Positions 31,639-37,301 of a stretch of DNA of 37,301 bases are shown piece by piece. The first letter of the stretch is position 1, and each line of letters starts with the position of its first letter. The position numbers were made by a program, and so were the translations under genes. Origin of the DNA: an uncultured Bacilli bacterium (GTDB taxonomy: Bacteria; Bacillota_I; Bacilli_A; RF39; UBA660); the NCBI GenBank assembly GCA_947629205.1, contig CANRCV010000009.1, positions 1 through 37,301 on the forward strand, given 5' to 3'. Below the pieces are notes generated by a model, which was given only the letters and a program-made list of their open reading frames with translations, had not been told where the DNA came from and made no database searches.

Positions 31639-32830
31639 TTTCTTCTTCCTCCATAATTGCATCTATGCCTACTAAATGACCTTGGGTTAAGTATTTGAGT
31701 GTTGCTCCTCCTCCAACACTTAGATAGGTAAAATCATTTTCATAACCAAGGTTTTTTACTGCTCCAACAGAATCTCCTCCCCCAACAATTGTTATGGCAT
31801 CACACTTTTTTAAGGTTTCAAATAATTCTTTTGTACCATTGGAATAACGCATATCCTCATATACACCTAAAGTACCATTTAAAAAGATCGTTTTACTTTT
31901 TAAAATAGCACTTTTATATTTTTCTAATGTTTTAATACCTACATCTTTAATAACCTCATTATCTGTAATTTCATTAATTCTTTTATAATGAGTATAATTT
32001 TTATCATAACTACTTCCAACAATGGCATCTAAAGGAAGCATTAATTTATCACGATAATTCAGTAAAATTTGTTTTAATTTTTCAATCATTTTTGTACTTT
32101 CTGTAGCTAAAGAAGAACCAATATTAAAATTAAGAGCTTTTAAAAAACTATTAGCAAGTCCTCCAGCTAGAAGTAAATAATCACATTTTGGAAGCATTGC
32201 TTCAAGTAATTCTAATTTATCCTCTACTTTAGCACCTCCCATAATCACAGTAAAAGGGTGTGTTGGATTTTTTAAAAAACGATCTAAACTTGCTAATTCT
32301 TTTTCTACTGAAAATCCAATACAACTAGGAATATATTTGGTAATTCCTGTAACAGAAGCATGATTACGATGAGCAGATGCAAAAGCATCCATAACAAATA
32401 CATCTGCTAAAGATGCAAAAAAAGAAGAAACTTGAGCATCACAATTGCTTTCTAATTGATTAGGAACATCTAAAAATCTCGTATTTTCTAAAAGAAGAAT
32501 ATCTCTTGGTAACATAGACTTAACATGATTAGGCAAATCTGGAGAAAGAATGGTATGACTAAAATAAATTTCTTTACCCAATAATTCTTTTAATCTTTTA
32601 GCTACTGGTTCTAAAGAATATAGTTCTTTATCTTCTTCAGTTTTTACTTTTCCTAAATGACTTAAAAGAATAATTTTACAATCTTTTTCCATTAAATAAC
32701 GAATCGTATCTAAACTTGCAACAATTTTCGTATCATCAACAATTTTTCCATTATAAATAGGAACATTGTAATCACAACGAACAATAACTCTTTTACCTTT
32801 TAAATCCATTTTTTCAATACGTTGTTTCAT
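31619..32830 (-). CDS. pgk: Phosphoglycerate kinase
   Basis: Substrate-level ATP-forming step of glycolysis (403 aa). N-domain: RVIVRCDYNVPIYNGKIVDDTKI, LLSHLGKV, LLENTRF and VMDAFASAHRNHASVTGI. C-domain: MGGAKVEDKLELLEAM, LLAGGLANSFLKA, NGTLGVYED and IVGGGDSVGAV with SVGGGATLKYL. It follows gap by about 12 bp, and its stop overlaps the start of tpiA. Confidence 0.97.
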   Translation of the reverse strand: MKQRIEKMDLKGKRVIVRCDYNVPIYNGKIVDDTKIVASLDTIRYLMEKDCKIILLSHLGKVKTEEDKELYSLEPVAKRLKELLGKEIYFSHTILSPDLPNHVKSMLPRDILLLENTRFLDVPNQLESNCDAQVSSFFASLADVFVMDAFASAHRNHASVTGITKYIPSCIGFSVEKELASLDRFLKNPTHPFTVIMGGAKVEDKLELLEAMLPKCDYLLLAGGLANSFLKALNFNIGSSLATESTKMIEKLKQILLNYRDKLMLPLDAIVGSSYDKNYTHYKRINEITDNEVIKDVGIKTLEKYKSAILKSKTIFLNGTLGVYEDMRYSNGTKELFETLKKCDAITIVGGGDSVGAVKNLGYENDFTYLSVGGGATLKYLTQGHLVGIDAIMEEEEIEVLDV

Positions 32831-32842
32831 AAAGTCCTCCTT

Positions 32843-33853
32843 TTATTTTTTTTCAAACATTTTTTTAGCTGTTCTAAGCATTTGAGCTGTATAGCCCATT
32901 TCATTATCATACCAAGAAGCAATTTTTACAAGTTGTTTTTCATCGACATTTAAAACTTTAGTTAAAGATCCATCTACAAGGGATGCACATTTCTTACCTA
33001 AAATATCACTAGATACAATAGGATCAAAAGTAATTTTTAAAGTTTCATTTTGATTCTTTATAAAAGCGTTTTGTACCTCTTCTATAGTAACAGATTTTTT
33101 TAATTCTACAACTAGATCTACAATTGATCCATCACTAACTGGAACGCGGTAAGCGACTCCATCAATCTTTCCTTTTAAACTAGGAAGAACCTCACCAATT
33201 GCTTTTAAAACTCCAGTTGAGGTAGGAATAATATTCATAGAAGCAGCTCTTCCTCTACGTTCTTGTATTCCTTTTTTATGCGTAACATCTAAAGTCGTTT
33301 GATCATTGGTCATGGCATGTATTGTACTCATAAAACCCTTGACTACTCCAAATGTTTCCTCTAAAACTTTTAGCACTGGAGCAAGACAATTGGTTGTACA
33401 AGAAGCAGCAGAAACTAAAACATCTTCCTCGGTTAAAATAGAATCATTTACTCCATACACAATGGTTTTCATATTTCCTTTTCCCGGTGCTGAAATAAGT
33501 ACTTTTTTAGCTCCTGCTTCCAAGTGCTTTTTAGCATCTTCCTCTTTGGTAAACAAACCACTACATTCTAAAACCAAATCAACATTTAATTCTTTCCAAG
33601 GTAGTTGACTTGGATCTTTTTCATTGTACACTTTAATTCTTTTTTTATGATTAATAATAAGTTCATCTTGTTCAAAAGAAATTAAATCTTCATGAAAAGA
33701 ACGATGAACTGTATCATATTTTAATAAATAAGCTAGTTCTTCAGCACTTGTTAAATCATTAATTGCTACAATATCAAAATCAATTCCGGTAATCATTTCA
33801 CGAAATGCTACTCTTCCAATTCTTCCAAAACCATTAATAGCTACTCGAATCAT
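32843..33853 (-). CDS. gap: Glyceraldehyde-3-phosphate dehydrogenase
   Basis: NAD-type GAPDH (336 aa). Rossmann start MIRVAINGFGRIGRVAFRE, catalytic Cys in SAASCTTNCLAPV (~150), His in FMSTIHAMTNDQ, RGRAASMNIIPTSTG, and WYDNEMGYTAQML at the C-terminus. First glycolytic gene of a gap-pgk-tpiA string, 14 bp after the TGS-uridine kinase-like gene. Confidence 0.97.
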   Translation of the reverse strand: MIRVAINGFGRIGRVAFREMITGIDFDIVAINDLTSAEELAYLLKYDTVHRSFHEDLISFEQDELIINHKKRIKVYNEKDPSQLPWKELNVDLVLECSGLFTKEEDAKKHLEAGAKKVLISAPGKGNMKTIVYGVNDSILTEEDVLVSAASCTTNCLAPVLKVLEETFGVVKGFMSTIHAMTNDQTTLDVTHKKGIQERRGRAASMNIIPTSTGVLKAIGEVLPSLKGKIDGVAYRVPVSDGSIVDLVVELKKSVTIEEVQNAFIKNQNETLKITFDPIVSSDILGKKCASLVDGSLTKVLNVDEKQLVKIASWYDNEMGYTAQMLRTAKKMFEKK

Positions 33854-33867
33854 TTTAACTTTCCTTT

Positions 33868-35502
33868 CTATCCTATAAATTCTCTTAATATAGAATCTTT
33901 ACTTACATATTCACTGGAAATGGGATAAAAACCTCGTAAAGAATCAATCAGTCTTCTTGCTTCCTCATAATAAGGAGAGGTAATATCAACAGAATATAAT
34001 AAAGGTTCAACAAAAACTTTTAATACACCAATTTCATACGCATAAGCCGTATTAATAATCACATTGGCTTGTGGTATAAAAGGAAAAATATTTTTTTCTT
34101 CTCCTTCTCGTACCTTTTGCCATAACTCAATTGTTTTTCCAACATCACTTCCACGAGTACGATTATCTCTTACGATACGACGTAATAATCGTAAATCTAC
34201 TGTAGATACATAATTATGTCGATCAATTCCTAAAGGTATAAAAGGACTTAAATAAATTTTAAATTTATATTGTTCGGGGATAGAGTTAGTTAACTCTTCA
34301 TTTAAACCATGTAATCCTTCTATTAATAGAATACTATTTTCTTTCATTTGTATAGCATCTTTTCTTCTAGCTTTTTTTCCTACTATAAAATCATAAATAG
34401 GTAAATGAACCTCTTCATGATTTAATAAAGCATTTAAATCTTGATTAAATAGTTCTGTATCAATAGCGCTTAAAGATTCCAAATCAAGTGTTGTTTGTTC
34501 TTTTGCTAAATCATCTCGATCTTTATAATAATCATCAACAGAAATAGGAATAGGATCATAACCACGAACTTGTAAATAACGAGCTAATCTTTTATTTGTT
34601 GTTGTTTTTCCTGTTGAAGAAGGTCCAGCAATTAAAACCATTTTAATAGAACCTTGGGCTTCAATTTGTTGAGCTACTTTAAAAATACTTTCATTAAATA
34701 AAAGTTCACTAGCAGAAATAAATTCTTCAATTTTTCCTCGACTGACCTCTTCATTTAAATTAGAAAGGTAAGGGGTATGCATTTTTTTTAACCATTCTTG
34801 ACCTTCAAAAAAAGTTGCAATAATATTTTCATAATGAACATACTCTGGTGTTTTTCCATTACTATGAGGATTAGGATAAACTAAAACAAGACGATTATTT
34901 TCTAACAACTTAATATCAAATTGATTGATACAATTGGTATGATAAGGCATATTGGTATAGTAATAATTATAATAATTTTTTAATTTATAAAAACGAACAA
35001 TATCGGTATCAGTATTTAAAATATTTTGGGCTTTTTCAGGTTGATTGGTTTTACGAAAGTATAGAATTGCTTCTTTTTTTTCTACATTGTATCTTACTAT
35101 TTTTTCATCATTTTGAATAATTTTTGCCATATTTCCTTTAATTTTAGAAACCAATTCTTTAGTAAGTTCTACATGAAATAATTCACACATAATTCCTTTA
35201 GGAACACTATGTAAAAAACGTACTTCACTATCTGGTACAGTTTCTTTTAAAGAAACCTCAAAAATAAATTTTAAAGCTGCTTGATACATACGATATCCAT
35301 AAGGACTTGTAATATCTATAAAGGATAGAGTTGCACTTTTATTCATTTTGGTATGCATGGGTACAACATCCCCATTTACTTTAACTCCTAAAATAGGATT
35401 TGGACATAAAAAAGCATACTTTTTTACAATTTCATCTAATACGGTATTTTTTGGATAAACTTTTTTTTCTTGATTTGGTAATGTAATTGTTATTTCGTCC
35501 AT
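33868..35502 (-). CDS. TGS-domain uridine kinase-like protein
   Basis: A 544-aa composite protein. TGS-like N-terminus (residues ~3-62: ITLPNQEKKVYPKNTVLDEI), a middle part related to the threonyl/alanyl-tRNA synthetase second additional domain, and a C-terminal P-loop kinase of the uridine kinase/phosphoribulokinase type. Kinase motifs are GPSSTGKTTTNKRLA, SVDDYYKDRDD, LPIYDF and LLIEGLHGLNE. The combination is a known Bacillota/Thermotoga family usually annotated as nucleoside kinase; the true substrate is unknown to me. It heads the gap-pgk-tpiA string, which suggests a link with central metabolism. The start is MDEITI, with GAGGGG upstream. Confidence 0.85.
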   Translation of the reverse strand: MDEITITLPNQEKKVYPKNTVLDEIVKKYAFLCPNPILGVKVNGDVVPMHTKMNKSATLSFIDITSPYGYRMYQAALKFIFEVSLKETVPDSEVRFLHSVPKGIMCELFHVELTKELVSKIKGNMAKIIQNDEKIVRYNVEKKEAILYFRKTNQPEKAQNILNTDTDIVRFYKLKNYYNYYYTNMPYHTNCINQFDIKLLENNRLVLVYPNPHSNGKTPEYVHYENIIATFFEGQEWLKKMHTPYLSNLNEEVSRGKIEEFISASELLFNESIFKVAQQIEAQGSIKMVLIAGPSSTGKTTTNKRLARYLQVRGYDPIPISVDDYYKDRDDLAKEQTTLDLESLSAIDTELFNQDLNALLNHEEVHLPIYDFIVGKKARRKDAIQMKENSILLIEGLHGLNEELTNSIPEQYKFKIYLSPFIPLGIDRHNYVSTVDLRLLRRIVRDNRTRGSDVGKTIELWQKVREGEEKNIFPFIPQANVIINTAYAYEIGVLKVFVEPLLYSVDITSPYYEEARRLIDSLRGFYPISSEYVSKDSILREFIG

Positions 35503-35642
35503 ACTTGACCCCTCGTATTCTTTATTATTTTATCATAATTTAGGTCACTTTGTATAGAATTCTTTTTTTATCCAAATCTAGACAATTTTTTCGCGTATAA
35601 AAATAAGAATTGTTTTCTATGATAGTAATAGGTGATTAAAAA

Positions 35643-36206
35643 ATGAATATTGTTCCTACTGTTATAGAAAAAACAAGTAATCGTGAATATGCCTATGATT
35701 TATATTCAAGATTATTAAAAGATCGTATTGTTTTTTTATCAGGAGAAATTAATATGACCACAGCAAATATCGTTATTAGTGAACTTTTATATTTAGATTC
35801 TTTAGCAAATGAAGAAATTTGTTTGTATATCAATAGTCCTGGAGGAGAAGTAACCAGTGGATTTGCTATATACGATACAATGAAAATGATTAAAAGTGAT
35901 GTAAGATGTATCGTTGTAGGCATGGCTGCCAGTATGGCGGCTTTCTTACTCGCTTGTGGGGATAAAAGATGTGCTCTTAAAAATGCTGAGGTCATGATTC
36001 ATCAACCGCTTGGAGGTATACAAGGACAAGCCACTGATATAAAAATTGTTGCAGATCATATTTTAAAAACTAAGAAAAAATTAATTACTATTTTAGCAAA
36101 ACAAACCAAGAAAAAAGCATCTACTTTAGAAGCAGATATGGAAAGAGATTTTTACATGGATGCCGATGAAGCTTTAGAATACGGATTAATTGATGAAATT
36201 TTATAA
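35643..36206 (+). CDS. clpP: ATP-dependent Clp protease proteolytic subunit
   Basis: Serine protease ring partner of ClpC/ClpX (187 aa, slightly short of the usual 193-197). The catalytic triad is intact: S97 in [12 protein letters not shown]120 in MIHQPLGG, D169 in [12 protein letters not shown]. The oligomer-handle segment [13 protein letters not shown] is typical. The only sizeable plus-strand gene. Upstream is AGGTGA. No CtsR or CIRCE operator was recognised. Its stop overlaps the whiA stop by 6 bp in convergent orientation. Confidence 0.97.
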   Translation: MNIVPTVIEKTSNREYAYDLYSRLLKDRIVFLSGEINMTTANIVISELLYLDSLANEEICLYINSPGGEVTSGFAIYDTMKMIKSDVRCIVVGMAASMAAFLLACGDKRCALKNAEVMIHQPLGGIQGQATDIKIVADHILKTKKKLITILAKQTKKKASTLEADMERDFYMDADEALEYGLIDEIL

Positions 36207-37133
36207 ATGATTATTTTTTTCATATTGATTAATTAATCTTTTCATTTTAATAAAGTGATGATTAATTCCCGATTTACCTATTTTATAATCGGTTTCTAAA
36301 GAAATAATTTGAGCAAGTTCTTGATAAGAAGACTCTGGATACTTAAAACGATACTCTAAAACAATTTTGGTATGTTCATCTAACAAATCAAACAAATCAT
36401 GTTTCTTTAAAAATTCTATACTTTCTTTTTGTTTCCATCCTGTTTGGGTGGTTTTTTCTTGATTGGCAATTTCACAATTATTTAAACGATTCACCATATT
36501 TTTATGATCTCGATAAATTCTTATATCTTCAAAATAAAATAGAGAATGAACCGCTTGAAAAAGCTTAATAATATCACTAATGGTTTCCGCACTTTTAATA
36601 TAAGTCATATAACGATTTCCTCTTTTTAAAACCTTAGAATCCATTTTAATACTTTTTAACATCATTTTAATAAAATCAGCATCGGTTTTCGTTAAAAAAA
36701 CAAATTCTAAATGATATCCACTTGTACTAGGATCATTAATGGAACCCGTTGTTAAAAAAGTTCCTTTCAAATAAGCTACTTTTTCTTCAAAAGCTTCAAA
36801 ATAATCAGCATTGGCTTTAATCTTTTTTCCTTGTTCCATTATATATAAAGATTCTAAAATGTAATGTACTTTTTCTTTTATTTCTAAAATATAAATTTGT
36901 TTAATACGAAATCTTTTTTGATTACGTACAATAATTTTTATATTAATACCAAAAATTTCTTTTAAATAAGTATAAATTCTTCTGGCAATTTTAGCATTTT
37001 CACTTGTAATTGTAATTTTATCTTTTTCTATTTTAGCATCATAACGAAGCATAGCAGCCAGTTCTGCTCTTTTTTCTAAAGGAGAACTATTATATTCTGT
37101 AATTTCTTCTTTTAAACGAGTGGAAAACGTCAT
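36201..37133 (-). CDS. whiA: WhiA family DNA-binding protein
   Basis: WhiA is a LAGLIDADG homing-endonuclease-derived DNA-binding protein linked to division and sporulation control (310 aa). It has the conserved start [57 protein letters not shown] with the LAGLIDADG-related core, and a C-terminal helix-turn-helix ending [14 protein letters not shown]. The ORF track starts 11 codons early; the ATG at 37133 has AAAGGAG upstream. In relatives it follows rapZ-yvcK; here the upstream gene is cut off by the window and separated by a terminator. Confidence 0.95.
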   Translation of the reverse strand: MTFSTRLKEEITEYNSSPLEKRAELAAMLRYDAKIEKDKITITSENAKIARRIYTYLKEIFGINIKIIVRNQKRFRIKQIYILEIKEKVHYILESLYIMEQGKKIKANADYFEAFEEKVAYLKGTFLTTGSINDPSTSGYHLEFVFLTKTDADFIKMMLKSIKMDSKVLKRGNRYMTYIKSAETISDIIKLFQAVHSLFYFEDIRIYRDHKNMVNRLNNCEIANQEKTTQTGWKQKESIEFLKKHDLFDLLDEHTKIVLEYRFKYPESSYQELAQIISLETDYKIGKSGINHHFIKMKRLINQYEKNNHL

Positions 37134-37220
37134 TTTAATTCTCCTTTCTTCTTTTTCATTATACACGAATTAAAAAAGAAGCACAAATCTTAAATAATTA
37201 TTTTATTTTTTCTTTAACAA

Positions 37221-37257
37221 TTAAAAAAAGAAGAAATTTATTTTTGCATTTCTTCTT
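37221..37257 (-). terminator. Terminator of the gene at the right edge
   Basis: Minus-strand perfect 10-bp stem AAGAAGAAAT/ATTTCTTCTT followed by seven U. The ascending arm lies inside the last codons of the truncated gene. Confidence 0.88.
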
Positions 37258-37301
37258 TTAGTTTATTTATTTCGTTTAGAGATAAACCAGTTGAATTCGC
37301 T
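37238..37301 (-). CDS. C-terminal fragment of an unidentified protein (partial)
   Basis: Last 20 codons of a minus-strand gene whose 5' part lies outside the window: ANSTGLSLNEINKLKEEMQK then stop. The terminator stem overlaps its end, which supports it being a real gene end. The GLSLNEI pattern vaguely recalls the SinI/SinR dimerisation helix, but the fragment is too short to assign. Confidence 0.5.
   Translation of the reverse strand, partial: ANSTGLSLNEINKLKEEMQK

Noticed and set aside
1-37301. CRISPR arrays, tRNAs, insertion sequences or prophage genes
   Set aside because: No regularly spaced direct repeats, no tRNA cloverleaf and no transposase or phage motifs were noticed by eye.

Overview
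The window comes from a low-GC (AT-rich) bacterium of the Bacillota / Mycoplasmatota type. Gene order across the S10-spc-alpha ribosomal cluster, a Spo0A with the typical Bacillota DNA-binding domain, ClpC/ClpP, WhiA, zinc-type S14 and L36, and SipW-class and type IV prepilin-class signal sequences all point there. UGA is used as a stop (secY/adk ATGA overlap) and Trp is encoded by UGG, so this is not the Mycoplasma genetic code. The ribosomal cluster lacks rpmD (L30), which fits a reduced genome such as those of uncultured gut Bacilli. The exact lineage is inference. No tRNA, rRNA, CRISPR array, IS element or prophage was recognised.

Layout, almost entirely on the minus strand. (1) 0.1-4.4 kb: a SipW-class surface protein, then a gltX-like / cysS / zinc metallopeptidase operon. 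The gltX-like protein keeps the GluRS fold but has lost both catalytic signatures. (2) 4.6-6.8 kb: a clpC-type unfoldase. (3) 6.8-7.4 kb: an apparently empty gap that holds a compact locus with the architecture of a type I toxin-antitoxin system: a 28-residue hydrophobic peptide on the plus strand and a short convergent antisense RNA with its own promoter and terminator. (4) 7.4-21.6 kb: the ribosomal supercluster rpsJ to rplQ, with secY, adk, map, infA and rpoA, driven by a strong promoter and a ~125-nt leader. (5) 21.6-27.3 kb: a surface island. Two tandem copies of a two-gene module each encode a type IV pilin-like protein ending in Ig-like repeats, a thrombospondin type 1-like domain and a Cys-rich tip, followed by a small membrane-anchored protein. 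The stalk regions are colinear and very similar over 1352 bp, while the tips and partners differ. The promoter of the upstream module has ten consecutive G inside its -35/-10 spacer, which suggests phase-variable expression. A signal-peptide protein with cadherin-like domains precedes the island. (6) 27.3-35.5 kb: central carbon metabolism (gpmI; a TGS-uridine kinase-like protein then gap-pgk-tpiA), a membrane-anchored putative wall hydrolase, and spo0A. (7) 35.6-37.3 kb: clpP, the only sizeable plus-strand gene, tail to tail with whiA, then the last codons of one more minus-strand gene.

Functionally the window combines housekeeping translation, secretion, proteolysis and glycolysis with two accessory systems worth attention: the candidate type I toxin-antitoxin locus and the duplicated, possibly phase-variable pilin/thrombospondin surface modules. 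Functions are inferred from sequence reading only; no searches were run.
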